From contig OX442315.1 in assembly GCA_949358305.1 (NCBI GenBank), positions 10,938,427 through 11,002,426 of the forward strand: DNA of 64,000 bases, written 5' to 3'. The notes under the pieces are model-generated. The model did no database searches, was not told the DNA's origin, and saw nothing but the letters and a program-made list of their open reading frames with translations. Source of the DNA: Strigamia acuminata (taxonomy: Eukaryota > Arthropoda > Chilopoda > Geophilomorpha > Linotaeniidae). Each line of letters begins with the position of its first letter. Within the stretch, counting starts at the first letter, position 1. The translations under genes and the position numbers were made by a program. Positions 51,617-64,000 of this stretch are shown here, one piece after another.

Positions 51617-52013
51617 GCGAGGTGCTGAAACTTGGTGAGTGTCTTAGGGGTGAGTCAAGGAAGTGCCAAAAAAAGTTTGGGAAGTTTCCTGTGTATGGTT
51701 CTCTTTTTATGGGTGTTTGAAGTCGGGTTGCGATTTCGGAAAAAGTTGAAATTTTCGAAAAAGGTTGCAGTGTTTGGGAGTGTGTTACTCAAGTATCAGA
51801 AGGTGCGAGGTGCTGAAACTTGGTGAGTGTCTTAGGGGTGAGTCAAGGAAGTGCCAAAAAAAGTTTGGGAAGTTTCCTGTGTATGGTTCTCTCTTTATGG
51901 GTGTTTGAAGTGAGGATGCGATTTCGGAAAAAGTTTTAATGTTCGAAAAAATTTCCAATGTTTGAGAGTGTGTTACTCAAGTATCAGAAGGTGCGAGGTG
52001 CTGAAACTTGGTA

Positions 52014-55000
52014 AGTGTCTTAGGGGTAAGTCAAGGAAGTGCCAAAAAAAGTTTGGGAAGTTTCCTGTGTATGGTTTTCTTTTTATGGGTGTTTGAAGTC
52101 GGGTTGCGATTTCGGAAAAAGTTGAAATTTTCGAAAAAGGCTGCAGTGTTTGGGAGTGTGTTACTCAAGTATCAGAAGGTGCGAGGTGCTGAAACTTGGT
52201 GAGTGTCTTAGGGGTGAGTCAAGGAAATGCCAAAAAAAGTTTGGGAAGTTTCCTGTGTATGGTTCTCTTTTTATGGGTGTTTGAAGTCGGATTTCGATTT
52301 CGAAAAACGTTGCAGTGTTTGGGAGTGTGTTACTCAAGTATCAGAAGGTGCGAGGTGCTGAAACTTGGTGAGTGTCTTAGGGGTGAGTCAAGGAAGTGCC
52401 AAAAAAAGTTTGGGAAGTTTCCTGTGTATGGTTCTCTTTTTATAGGTGTTTGAAGTCGGGTTGCGATTTCGAAAAACGTTGCAGTGTTTGGGAGTGTGTT
52501 ACTCAAGTATCAGAAGGTGCGAGGTGCTGAAACTTGGTGAGTGTCTTAGGGGTGAGTCAAGGAAGTGCCAAAAAAAGTTTGGGAAGTTTCCTGTGTATGG
52601 TTTCCTTTTTATGGGTGTTTGAAGTCGGGTTGCGATTTCGGAAAAAGTTGAAATTTTCGAAAAAGGCTGCAGTGTTTGGGAGTGTGTTACTCAAGTATCA
52701 GAAGGTGCGAGGTGCTGAAACTTGGTGAGTGTCTTAGGGGTGAGTCAAGGAAGTGCCAAAAAAAGTTTGGGAAGTTTCCTGTGTATGGTTCTCTCTTTAT
52801 GGGTGTTTGAAGTGAGGGTGCGATTTCGGAAAAAGTTGTAATGTTCGAAAAAATTTCCAATGTTTGAGAGTGTGTTACTCAAGTATCAGAAAGTGCGAGG
52901 TGCTGAAACTTGGTGAGTGTCTTAGGGGTGAGTCAAGGAAGTGCCAAAAAAAGTTTGGGAAGTTTCCTGTGTATGGTTCTCTTTTTATGGGTGTTTGAAG
53001 TCGGATTTCGATTTCGAAAAACGTTGCAGTGTTTGGGAGTGTGTTACTCAAGTATCAGAAGGTGCGAGGTGCTGAAACTTGGTGAGTGTCTTAGGGGTGA
53101 GTCAAGGAAGTGCCAAAAAAAGTTTGGGAAGTTTCCTGTGTATGGTTCTCTTTTTATAGGTGTTTGAAGTCGGGTTGCGATTTCGAAAAACGTTGCAGTG
53201 TTTGGGAGTGTGTTACTCAAGTATCAGAAGGTGCGAGGTGCTGAAACTTGGTGAGTGTCTTAGGGGTGAGTCAAGGAAGTGCCAAAAAAAGTTTGGGAAG
53301 TTTCCTGTGTATGGTTTCCTTTTTATGGGTGTTTGAAGTCGGGTTGCGATTTCGGAAAAAGTTGAAATTTTCGAAAAAGGCTGCAGTGTTTGGGAGTGTG
53401 TTACTCAAGTATCAGAAGGTGCGAGGTGCTGAAACTTGGTGAGTGTCTTAGGGGTGAGTCAAGGAAGTGCCAAAAAAAGTTTGGGAAGTTTCCTGTGTAT
53501 GGTTCTCTCTTTATGGGTGTTTGAAGTGAGGGTGCGATTTCGGAAAAAGTTGTAATGTTCGAAAAAATTTCCAATGTTTGAGAGTGTGTTACTCAAGTAT
53601 CAGAAAGTGCGAGGTGCTGAAACTTGGTGAGTGTCTTAGGGGTGAGTCAAGGAAGTGCCAAAAAAAGTTTGGGAAGTTTCCTGTGTATGGTTTCCTTTTT
53701 ATGGGTGTTTGAAGTCGGGTTGCGATTTCGGAAAAAGTTGAAATTTTCGAAAAAGGCTGCAGTGTTTGGGAGTGTGTTACTCAAGTATCAGAAGGTGCGA
53801 GGTGCTGAAACTTGGTGAGTGTCTTAGGGGTGAGTCAAGGAAGTGCCAAAAAAAGTTTGGGAAGTTTCCTGTGTATGGTTTCCTTTTTATGGGTGTTTGA
53901 AGTCGGGTTGCGATTTCGGAAAAAGTTGAAATTTTCGAAAAAGGCTGCAGTGTTTGGGAGTGTGTTACTCAAGTATCAGAAGGTGCGAGGTGCTGAAACT
54001 TGGTGAGTGTCTTAGGGGTGAGTCAAGGAAGTGCCAAAAAAAGTTTGGGAAGTTTCCTGTGTATGGTTCTCTTTTTATGGGTGTTTGAAGTCGGATTGCG
54101 ATTTCGAAAAACGTTGCAGTGTTTGGGAGTGTGTTACTCAAGTATCAGAAGGTGCGAGGTGCTGAAACTTGGTGAGTGTCTTAGGGGTGAGTCAAGGAAG
54201 TGCCAAAAAAAGTTTGGGAAGTTTCCTGTGTATGGTTCTCTTTTTATGGGTGTTTGAAGTCGGGTTGCGATTTCGGAAAAAGTTGAAATTTTCGAAAAAG
54301 GCTGCAGTGTTTGGGAGTGTGTTACTCAAGTATCAGAAGGTGCGAGGTGCTGAAACTTGGTGAGTGTCTTAGGGGTGAGTGAAGGAAGTGCCAAAAAAAG
54401 TTTGGGAAGTTTCCTGTGTATGGTTCTCTTTTTATGGGTGTTTGAAGTCGGGTTGCGATTTCGAAAAACGTTGCAGTGTTTGGGAGTGTGTTACTCAAGT
54501 ATCAGAAAGTGCGAGGTGCTGAAACTTGGTGAGTGTCTTAGGGGTGAGTCAAGGAAGTGCCAAAAAAAGTTTGGGAAGTTTCCTGTGTATGGTTTCCTTT
54601 TTATGGGTGTTTGAAGTCGGGTTACGATTTCGGAAAAAGTTGAAATTTTCGAAAAAGGCTGCAGTGTTTGGGAGTGTGTTACTCAAGTATCAGAAGGTAC
54701 GAGGTGCTGAAAATTGGTGAGTGTCTTAGGGGTGAGTCAAGGAAGTGCCAAAAAAAGTTTGGGAAGTTTCCTGTGTATGGTTCTCTTTTTATGGGTGTTT
54801 GAAGTCGGGTTGCGATTTCGAAAAACGTTGCAGTGTTTGGGAGTGTGTTACTCAAGTATCAGAAAGTGCGAGGTGCTGAAACTTGGTGAGTGTCTTAGGG
54901 GTGAGTCAAGGAAGTGCCAAAAAAAGTTTGGGAAGTTTCCTGTGTATGGTTCTCTTTTTATGGGTGTTTGAAGTCGGGTTGCGATTTCGAAAAACGTTGC

Positions 55001-55393
55001 AGTGTTTGGGAGTGTGTTACTCAAGTATCAGAAGGTGCGAGGTGCTGAAACTTGGTGAGTGTCTTAGGGGTGAGTCAAGGAAGTGCCAAAAAAAGTTTGG
55101 GAAGTTTCCTGTGTATGGTTCTCTTTTTATGGGTGTTTGAAGTCGGGTTGCGATTTCGAAAAAGGTTGCAGTGTTTGGGAGTGTGTTACTCAAGTATCAG
55201 AAGGTGCGAGGTGCTGAAACTTGGTGAGTGTCTTAGGGGTGAGTCAAGGAAGTGCCAAAAAAAGTTTGGGAAGTTTCCTGTGTATGGTTCTCTCTTTATG
55301 GGTGTTTGAAGTGAGGGTGCGATTTCGGAAAAAGTTTTAATGTTCGAAAAAATTTCCAATGTTTGAGAGTGTGTTACTCAAGTATCAGAAGGT
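52014..55393 (+). repeat. Satellite higher-order segment, copy 2
   Basis: Same succession of about 19 monomers as 48237-51616, including the private variants. Register is lost at about 55394-55409, where a GCAGAAAC variant and a different monomer type follow. Confidence 0.8.
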
Positions 55394-58300
55394 GCGAGGT
55401 GCAGAAACTTGGTGAGTGTCTTAGGGGTGAGTCAAGGAAGTGCCAAAAAAAGTTTGGGAAATTTCCTGTGTATGGTTCTCTTTTTATGGGTGTTTGAAGT
55501 CGGGTTGCGATTTCGAAAAAGGTTGCAGTGTTTGGGAGTGTGTTACTCAAGTATCAGAAGGTGCGAGGTGCTGAAACTTGGTGAGTGTCTTAGGGGTGAG
55601 TCAAGGAAGTGCCAAAAAAAGTTTGGGAAGTTTCCTGTGTATGGTTCTCTCTTTATGGGTGTTTGAAGTGAGGGTGCGATTTCGGAAAAAGTTGAAATGT
55701 TCGAAAAAATTTCCAATGTTTGAGAGTGTGTTACTCAAGTATCAGAAGGTGCGAGGTGCTGAAACTTGGTGAGTGTCTTAGGGGTGAGTCAAGGAAGTGC
55801 CAAAAAAAGTTTGGGAAGTTTCCTGTGTATGGTTCTCTTTTTATGGGTGTTTGAAGTCGGGTTGCGATTTCGAAAAAGGTTGCAGTGTTTGGGAGTGTGT
55901 TACTCAAGTATCAGAAGGTGCGAGGTGCTGAAACTTGGTGAGTGTCTTAGGGGTGAGTCAAGGAAGTGCCAAAAAAAGTTTGGGAAGTTTCCTGTGTATG
56001 GTTCTCTCTTTATGGGTGTTTGAAGTGAGGGTGCGATTTCGGAAAAAGTTTTAATGTTCGAAAAAATTTCCAATGTTTGAGAGTGTGTTACTCAAGTATC
56101 AGAAGGTGCGAGGTGCTGAAACTTGGTGAGTGTCTTAGGGGTGAGTCAAGGAAGTGCCAAAAAAAGTTTGGGAAGTTTCCTGTGTATGGTTCTCTTTTTA
56201 TGGGTGTTTGAAGTCGGGTTGCGATTTCGGAAAAAGTTGAAATTTTCGAAAAAGGTTGCAGTGTTTGGGAGTGTGTTACTCAAGTATCAGAAGGTGCGAG
56301 GTGCTGAAACTTGGTGAGTGTCTTAGGGGTGAGTCAAGGAAGTGCCAAAAAAAGTTTGGGAAGTTTCCTGTGTATGGTTCTCTCTTTATGGGTGTTTGAA
56401 GTGAGGATGCGATTTCGGAAAAAGTTTTAATGTTCGAAAAAATTTCCAATGTTTGAGAGTGTGTTACTCAAGTATCAGAAGGTGCGAGGTGCTGAAACTT
56501 GGTAAGTGTCTTAGGGGTGAGTCAAGGAAGTGCCAAAAAAAGTTTGGGAAATTTCCTGTGTATGGTTCTCTTTTTATGGGTGTTTGAAGTCGGGTTGCGA
56601 TTTCGAAAAAGGTTGCAGTGTTTGGGAGTGTGTTACTCAAGTATCAGAAGGTGCGAGGTGCTGAAACTTGGTGAGTGTCTTAGGGGTGAGTCAAGGAAGT
56701 GCCAAAAAAAGTTTGGGAAGTTTCCTGTGTATGGTTCTCTTTTTATGGGTGTTTGAAGTCGGGTTGCGATTTCGGAAAAAGTTGAAATTTTCGAAAAAGG
56801 CTGCAGTGTTTGGGAGTGTGTTACTCAAGTATCAGAAGGTGCGAGGTGCTGAAACTTGGTGAGTGTCTTAGGGGTGAGTCAAGGAAGTGCCAAAAAATGT
56901 TTGGGAAGTTTCCTGTGTATGGTTTTCTTTTTATGGGTGTTTGAAGTCGGGTTGCGATTTCGGAAAAAGTTGAAATTTTCGAAAAAGGCTGCAGTGTTTG
57001 GGAGTGTGTTACTCAAGTATCAGAAGGTGCGAGGTGCTGAAACTTGGTGAGTGTCTTAGGGGTGAGTCAAGGAAGTGCCAAAAAAAGTTTGGGAAGTTTC
57101 CTGTGTATGGTTCTCTTTTTATGGGTGTTTGAAGTCGAGTTGCGATTTCGAAAAACGTTGCAGTGTTTGGGAGTGTGTTACTCAAGTATCAGAAGGTGCG
57201 AGGTGCTGAAACTTGGTGAGTGTCTTAGGGGTGAGTCAAGGAAGTGCCAAAAAAAGTTTGGGAAGTTTCCTGTGTATGGTTTCCTTTTTATGGGTGTTTG
57301 AAGTCGGGTTACGATTTCGGAAAAAGTTGAAATTTTCGAAAAAGGCTGCAGTGTTTGGGAGTGTGTTACTCAAGTATCAGAAGGTACGAGGTGCTGAAAA
57401 TTGGTGAGTGTCTTAGGGGTGAGTCAAGGAAGTGCCAAAAAAAGTTTGGGAAGTTTCCTGTGTATGGTTTCCTTTTTATGGGTGTTTGAAGTCGGGTTAC
57501 GATTTCGGAAAAAGTTGAAATTTTCGAAAAAGGCTGCAGTGTTTGGGAGTGTGTTACTCAAGTATCAAAAGGTACGAGGTGCTGAAAATTGGTGAGTGTC
57601 TTAGGGGTGAGTCAAGGAAGTGCCAAAAAAAGTTTGGGAAGTTTCCTGTGTATGGTTCTCTTTTTATGGGTGTTTGAAGTCGGGTTGCGATTTCGGAAAA
57701 AGTTGAAATTTTCGAAAAAGGTTGCAGTGTTTGGGAGTGTGTTACTCAAGTATCAGAAGGTGCGAGGTGCTGAAACTTGGTGAGTGTCTTAGGGGTGAGT
57801 CAAGGAAGTGCCAAAAAAAGTTTGGGAAGTTTCCTGTGTATGGTTCTCTTTTTATGGGTGTTTGAAGTCGGGTTGCGATTTCGGAAAAAGTTGCAGTGTT
57901 TGGGAGTGTGTTACTCAAGTATCAGAAGGTGCGAGGTGCTGAAACTTGGTGAGTGTTTTAGGGGTGAGTCAAGGAAGTGCCAAAAAAAGTTTGGGAAGTT
58001 TCCTGTGTATGGTTCTCTCTTTATGGGTGTTTGAAGTGAGGGTGCGATTTCGGAAAAAGTTTTAATGTTCGAAAAAATTTCCAATGTTTGAGAGTGTGTT
58101 ACTCAAGTATCAGAAGGTGCGAGGTGCTGAAACTTGGTGAGTGTCTTAGGGGTGAGTCAAGGAAGTGCCAAAAAAAGTTTGGGAAGTTTCCTGTGTATGG
58201 TTCTCTTTTTATGGGTGTTTGAAGTCGGGTTGCGATTTCGGAAAAAGTTGAAATTTTCGAAAAAGGTTGCAGTGTTTGGGAGTGTGTTACTCAAGTATCA

Positions 58301-58853
58301 GAAGGTGCGAGGTGCTGAAACTTGGTGAGTGTCTTAGGGGTGAGTCAAGGAAGTGCCAAAAAAAGTTTGGGAAGTTTCCTGTGTATGGTTCTCTTTTTAT
58401 GGGTGTTTGAAGTCGGGTTGCGATTTCGAAAAACGTTGCAGTGTTTGGGAGTGTGTTACTCAAGTATCAGAAAGTGCGAGGTGCTGAAACTTGGTGAGTG
58501 TCTTAGGGGTGAGTCAAGGAAGTGCCAAAAAAAGTTTGGGAAGTTTCCTGTGTATGGTTCTCTTTTTATGGGTGTTTGAAGTCGGGTTGCGATTTCGAAA
58601 AACGTTGCAGTGTTTGGGAGTGTGTTACTCAAGTATCAGAAAGTGCGAGGTGCTGAAACTTGGTGAGTGTCTTAGGGGTGAGTCAAGGAAGTGCCAAAAA
58701 AAGTCTGGGAAGTTTCCTGTGTATGGTTCTCTTTTTATGGGTGTTTGAAGTCGGGTTGCGATTTCGGAAAAAGTTGAAATTTTCGAAAAAGGTTGCAGTG
58801 TTTGGGAGTGTGTTACTCAAGTATCAGAAGGTGCGAGGTGCTGAAACTTGGTG

Positions 58854-59605
58854 AGTGTCTTAGGGGTGAGTCAAGGAAGTGCCAAAAAATGTTTGGGAAG
58901 TTTCCTGTGTATGGTTCTCTCTTTATGGGTGTTTGAAGTGAGGGTGCGATTTCGGAAAAAGTTTTAATGTTCGAAAAAATTTCCAATGTTTGAGAGTGTG
59001 TTACTCAAGTATCAGAAGGTGCGAGGTGCTGAAACTTGGTAAGTGTCTTAGGGGTGAGTCAAGGAAGTGCCAAAAAAAGTTTGGGAAGTTTCCTGTGTAT
59101 GGTTCTCTCTTTATGGGTGTTTGAAGTGAGGGTGCGATTTCGGAAAAAGTTTTAATGTTCTAAAAAATTTCCAATGTTTGAGAGTGTGTTACTCAAGTAT
59201 CAGAAGGTGCGAGGTGCTGAAACTTGGTGAGTGTCTTAGGGGTGAGTCAAGGAAGTGCCAAAAAATGTTTGGGAAGTTTCCTGTGTATGGTTCTCTCTTT
59301 ATGGGTGTTTGAAGTGAGGGTGCGATTTCGGAAAAAGTTTTAATGTTCGAAAAAATTTCCAATGTTTGAGAGTGTGTTACTCAAGTATCAGAAGGTGCGA
59401 GGTGCTGAAACTTGGTAAGTGTCTTAGGGGTGAGTCAAGGAAGTGCCAAAAAAAGTTTGGGAAGTTTCCTGTGTATGGTTCTCTCTTTATGGGTGTTTGA
59501 AGTGAGGGTGCGATTTCGGAAAAAGTTTTAATGTTCTAAAAAATTTCCAATGTTTGAGAGTGTGTTACTCAAGTATCAGAAGGTGCGAGGTGCTGAAACT
59601 TGTTG
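58854..59605 (+). repeat. Satellite dimer duplicated in tandem (2 x 376 bp)
   Basis: Two 188-bp monomers, one with CCAAAAAATGTTTGGG and one with TTCTAAAAAATTTCC, occur as a pair at 58854 and again at 59230. This is a smaller, local higher-order unit. Confidence 0.7.
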
Positions 59606-62600
59606 AGTGTCTTAGGGGTGAGTCAAGGAAGTGCCAAAAAAAGTTTGGGAAGTTCCCTGTGTATGGTTCTCTTTTTATGGGTGTTTGAAGTCGGGTTGCG
59701 ATTTCGAAAAACGTTGCAGTGTTTGGGAGTGTGTTACTCAAGTATCAGAAGGTGCGAGGTGCTGAAACTTGGTGAGTGTCTTAGGGGTGAGTCAAGGAAG
59801 TGCCAAAAAAAGTTTGGGAAGTTTCCTGTGTATGGTTCTCTCTTTATGGGTGTTTGAAGTCGGGTTGCGATTTCGGAAAAAGTTGAAATTTTCGAAAAAG
59901 GTTGCAGTGTTTGGGAGTGTGTTACTCAAGTATCAGAAGGTGCGAGGTGCTGAAACTTGGTGAGTGTCTTAGGGGTGAGTCAAGGAAGTGCCAAAAAAAG
60001 TTTGGGAAGTTTCCTGTGTATGGTTCTCTCTTTATGGGTGTTTGAAGTCGGGTTGCGATTTCGGAAAAAGTTGAAATTTTCGAAAAAGGTTGCAGTGTTT
60101 GGGAGTGTGTTACTCAAGTATCAGAAGGTGCGAGGTGCTGAAACTTGGTAAGTGTCTTAGGGGTGAGTCAAGGAAGTGCCAAAAAAAGTTTGGGAAATTT
60201 CCTGTGTATGGTTCTCTTTTTATGGGTGTTTGAAGTCGGGTTGCGATTTCGAAAAAGGTTGCAGTGTTTGGGAGTGTGTTACTCAAGTATCAGAAGGTGC
60301 GAGGTGCTGAAACTTGGTGAGTGTCTTAGGGGTGAGTCAAGGAAGTGCCAAAAAAAGTTTGGGAAGTGTCCTGTGTATGGTTCTCTTTTTATGGGTGTTT
60401 GAAGTCGGATTGCAATTTCGAAAAACGTTGCAGTGTTTGGGAGTGTGTTACTCAAGTATCAGAAGGTGCGAGGTGCTGAAACTTGGTGAGTGTCTTAGGG
60501 GTGAGTCAAGGAAGTGCCAAAAAAAGTTTGGGAAGTTTCCTGTGTATGGTTCTCTTTTTATGGGTGTTTGAAGTCGGATTGCGATTTCGAAAAACGTTGC
60601 AGTGTTTGGGAGTGTGTTACTCAAGTATCAGAAGGTGCGAGGTGCTGAAACTTGGTGAGTGTCTTAGGGGTGAGTCAAGGAAGTGCCAAAAAAAGTTTGG
60701 GAAGTTTCCTGTCTATGGTTCTCTCTTTATGGGTGTTTGAAGTGAGGGTGCGATTTCGGAAAAAGTTTTAATGTTCTAAAAAATTTCCAATGTTTGAGAG
60801 TGTGTTACTCAAGTATCAGAAGGTGCGAGGTGCTGAAACTTGTTGAGTGTCTTAGGGGTGAGTCAAGGAAGTGCCAAAAAAAGTTTGGGAAGTTCCCTGT
60901 GTATGGTTCTCTTTTTATGGGTGTTTGAAGTCGGGTTGCGATTTCGAAAAACGTTGCAGTGTTTGGGAGTGTGTTACTCAAGTATCAGAAGGTGCGAGGT
61001 GCTGAAACTTGGTGAGTGTCTTAGGGGTGAGTCAAGGAAGTGCCAAAAAAAGTTTGGGAAGTTTCCTGTGTATGGTTCTCTCTTTATGGGTGTTTGAAGT
61101 GAGGGTGCGATTTCGGAAAAAGTTTTAATGTTCGAAAAAATTTCCAATGTTTGAGAGTGTGTTACTCAAGTATCAGAAGGTGCGAGGTGCAGAAACTTGG
61201 TGAGTGTCTTAGGGGTGAGTCAAGGAAGTGCCAAAAAAAGTTTGGGAAATTTCCTGTGTATGGTTCTCTTTTTATGGGTGTTTGAAGTCGGGTTGCGATT
61301 TCGAAAAAGGTTGCAGTGTTTGGGAGTGTGTTACTCAAGTATCAGAAGGTGCGAGGTGCTGAAACTTGGTGAGTGTCTTAGGGGTGAGTCAAGGAAGTGC
61401 CAAAAAAAGTTTGGGAAGTTTCCTGTGTATGGTTCTCTCTTTATGGGTGTTTGAAGTGAGGGTGCGATTTCGGAAAAAGTTGAAATGTTCGAAAAAATTT
61501 CCAATGTTTGAGAGTGTGTTACTCAAGTATCAGAAGGTGCGAGGTGCTGAAACTTGGTGAGTGTCTTAGGGGTGAGTCAAGGAAGTGCCAAAAAAAGTTT
61601 GGGAAGTTTCCTGTGTATGGTTCTCTTTTTATGGGTGTTTGAAGTCGGGTTGCGATTTCGGAAAAAGTTTTAATGTTCGAAAAAATTTCCAATGTTTGAG
61701 AGTGTGTTACTCAAGTATCAGAAGGTGCGAGGTGCAGAAACTTGGTGAGTGTCTTAGGGGTGAGTCAAGGAAGTGCCAAAAAAAGTTTGGGAAATTTCCT
61801 GTGTATGGTTCTCTTTTTATGGGTGTTTGAAGTCGGGTTGCGATTTCGAAAAAGGTTGCAGTGTTTGGGAGTGTGTTACTCAAGTATCAGAAGGTGCGAG
61901 GTGCTGAAACTTGGTGAGTGTCTTAGGGGTGAGTCAAGGAAGTGCCAAAAAAAGTTTGGGAAGTTTCCTGTGTATGGTTCTCTCTTTATGGGTGTTTGAA
62001 GTGAGGGTGCGATTTCGGAAAAAGTTGAAATGTTCGAAAAAATTTCCAATGTTTGAGAGTGTGTTACTCAAGTATCAGAAGGTGCGAGGTGCTGAAACTT
62101 GGTGAGTGTCTTAGGGGTGAGTCAAGGAAGTGCCAAAAAAAGTTTGGGAAGTTTCCTGTGTATGGTTCTCTTTTTATGGGTGTTTGAAGTCGGGTTGCGA
62201 TTTCGAAAAAGGTTGCAGTGTTTGGGAGTGTGTTACTCAAGTATCAGAAGGTGCGAGGTGCTGAAACTTGGTGAGTGTCTTAGGGGTGAGTCAAGGAAGT
62301 GCCAAAAAAAGTTTGGGAAGTTTCCTGTGTATGGTTCTCTCTTTATGGGTGTTTGAAGTGAGGGTGCGATTTCGGAAAAAGTTGAAATGTTCGAAAAAAT
62401 TTCCAATGTTTGAGAGTGTGTTACTCAAGTATCAGAAGGTGCGAGGTGCTGAAACTTGGTGAGTGTCTTAGGGGTGAGTCAAGGAAGTGCCAAAAAAAGT
62501 TTGGGAAGTTTCCTGTGTATGGTTCTCTTTTTATGGGTGTTTGAAGTCGGGTTGCGATTTCGAAAAACGTTGCAGTGTTTGGGAGTGTGTTACTCAAGTA

Positions 62601-64000
62601 TCAGAAAGTGCGAGGTGCTGAAACTTGGTGAGTGTCTTAGGGGTGAGTCAAGGAAGTGCCAAAAAAAGTTTGGGAAGTTTCCTGTGTATGGTTCTCTTTT
62701 TATGGGTGTTTGAAGTCGGGTTGCGATTTCGAAAAACGTTGCAGTGTTTGGGAGTGTGTTACTCAAGTATCAGAAAGTGCGAGGTGCTGAAACTTGGTGA
62801 GTGTCTTAGGGGTGAGTCAAGGAAGTGCCAAAAAAAGTTTGGGAAGTTTCCTGTGTATGGTTCTCTTTTTATGGGTGTTTGAAGTCGGGTTGCGATTTCG
62901 GAAAAAGTTGAAATTTTCAAAAAAGGTTGCAGTGTTTGGGAGTGTGTTACTCAAGTATCAGAAGGTGCGAGGTGCTGAAACTTGGTGAGTGTCTTAGGGG
63001 TGAGTCAAGGAAGTGCCAAAAAAAGTTTGGGAAGTTTCCTGTGTATGGTTCTCTCTTTATGGGTGTTTGAAGTGAGGGTGCGATTTCGGAAAAAGTTTTA
63101 ATGTTCGAAAAAATTTCCAATGTTTGAGAGTGTGTTACTCAAGTATCAGAAGGTGCGAGGTGCTGAAACTTGTTGAGTGTCTTAGGGGTGAGTCAAGGAA
63201 GTGCCAAAAAAAGTTTGGGAAGTTCCCTGTGTATGGTTCTCTTTTTATGGGTGTTTGAAGTCGGGTTGCGATTTCGAAAAACGTTGCAGTGTTTGGGAGT
63301 GTGTTACTCAAGTATCAGAAGGTGCGAGGTGCTGAAACTTGGTGAGTGTCTTAGGGGTGAGTCAAGGAAGTGCCAAAAAAAGTTTGGGAAGTTTCCTGTG
63401 TATGGTTCTCTCTTTATGGGTGTTTGAAGTCGGGTTGCGATTTCGGAAAAAGTTGAAATTTTCGAAAAAGGTTGCAGTGTTTGGGAGTGTGTTACTCAAG
63501 TATCAGAAGGTGCGAGGTGCTGAAACTTGGTGAGTGTCTTAGGGGTGAGTCAAGGAAGTGCCAAAAAAAGTTTGGGAAGTTTCCTGTGTATGGTTCTCTT
63601 TTTATGGGTGTTTGAAGTCGGGTTGCGATTTCGGAAAAAGTTGAAATTTTCGAAAAAGGTTGCAGTGTTTGGGAGTGTGTTACTCAAGTATCAGAAGGTG
63701 CGAGGTGCTGAAACTTGGTGAGTGTCTTAGGGGTGAGTCAAGGAAGTGCCAAAAAAAGTTTGGGAAGTTTCCTGTGTATGGTTCTCTCTTTATGGGTGTT
63801 TGAAGTGAGGGTGCGATTTCGGAAAAAGTTGAAATGTTCGAAAAAATTTCCAATGTTTGAGAGTGTGTTACTCAAGTATCAGAAGGTGCGAGGTGCTGAA
63901 ACTTGGTAAGTGTCTTAGGGGTGAGTCAAGGAAGTGCCAAAAAAAGTTTGGGAAATTTCCTGTGTATGGTTCTCTTTTTATGGGTGTTTGAAGTCGGGTT

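Larger units (their letters stand above)
47646..64000 (+). repeat. Satellite DNA array, 169/188-bp monomers
   Basis: Roughly 90 head-to-tail monomers fill the remaining 16.3 kb and run off the window. A monomer contains GTGAGTGTCTTAGGGGTGAG, AAGTGCCAAAAAAAGTTTGG, TTTCCTGTGTATGGTTCTC and GTGTTACTCAAGTATCAG. Three types exist: 169 bp (GATTTCGAAAAACGTTGCAG); 188 bp with a 19-bp insertion (GGAAAAAGTTGAAATTTTC); and 188 bp with GTGAGGGTGCGATTTC and TTTAATGTTCGAAAAAATTT. The first monomers (47686-48030) are the most diverged (AGGGATGAG), typical of an array edge. The nucleosome-like length would suit centromeric or pericentromeric heterochromatin. The many 64- and 85-codon frames are side effects. 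Confidence 0.97.

Noticed and set aside
47686-63909. Dozens of 64- and 85-codon plus-strand ORFs starting MVSVLGVSQGSAKK
   Set aside because: They repeat with the satellite monomers, change frame from monomer to monomer and follow the 169/188-bp periodicity. They are products of tandem repetition, not genes.
47646-64000. CRISPR-like regular repetition
   Set aside because: There are no unique spacers; whole 169/188-bp monomers repeat head to tail in animal DNA.

Overview
The window is nuclear DNA of an animal, most likely an arthropod. Bel-Pao elements are restricted to animals, the Copia primer-binding site matches the animal initiator Met tRNA, the one clear spliced host fragment (U2AF1) has a short 104-bp GT-AG intron, and nothing looks bacterial or viral. 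No housekeeping gene is complete here. The content is a tandem family of leucine-rich-repeat (LRR) genes, several LTR retrotransposons, two TIR elements and the edge of a large satellite array.

Layout. 1-1305: AT-rich sequence ending in a possible, unrecognised host exon. 1306-3397 plus 10252-10880: a decayed Ty3/Gypsy element, split by a young complete Ty1/Copia element (3398-10251; 433-bp LTRs, TSD CCGAC). 10881-14365: no recognised gene; it holds a 48-bp minisatellite, an A/C-rich strand-skewed block and a hairpin. 14366-45216: a minus-strand tandem array of LRR genes and fragments, with a fold-back MITE, a complete Bel-Pao element (30715-37259; 617-bp LTRs, TSD CGGCA) and a complete Ty3/Gypsy element (39382-44490; 193-bp LTRs, TSD ATTTT) inserted in it. 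45219-46918: a TA-flanked 1.7-kb TIR element carrying a spliced fragment of the U2AF1 splicing-factor gene. 47646-64000: satellite DNA with 169- and 188-bp monomers and higher-order duplications, running off the end.

Assembly caution. A 200-N gap (24884-25083) separates two 10,109-bp blocks that are the same sequence (14775-24883 and 25084-35192, offset 10,309). Both blocks end exactly at the gap, as two overlapping contigs would if scaffolded without merging. The LRR genes, MITE and Bel element left of the gap are therefore probably counted twice.

Most notable points: the U2AF1-carrying Pack-type transposon; the Bel insertion exactly at the start codon of an LRR gene, where the LTR's last base completes the ATG; the contig-overlap duplication; and an upstream overlapping ORF conserved at fixed spacing in three LRR paralogues.
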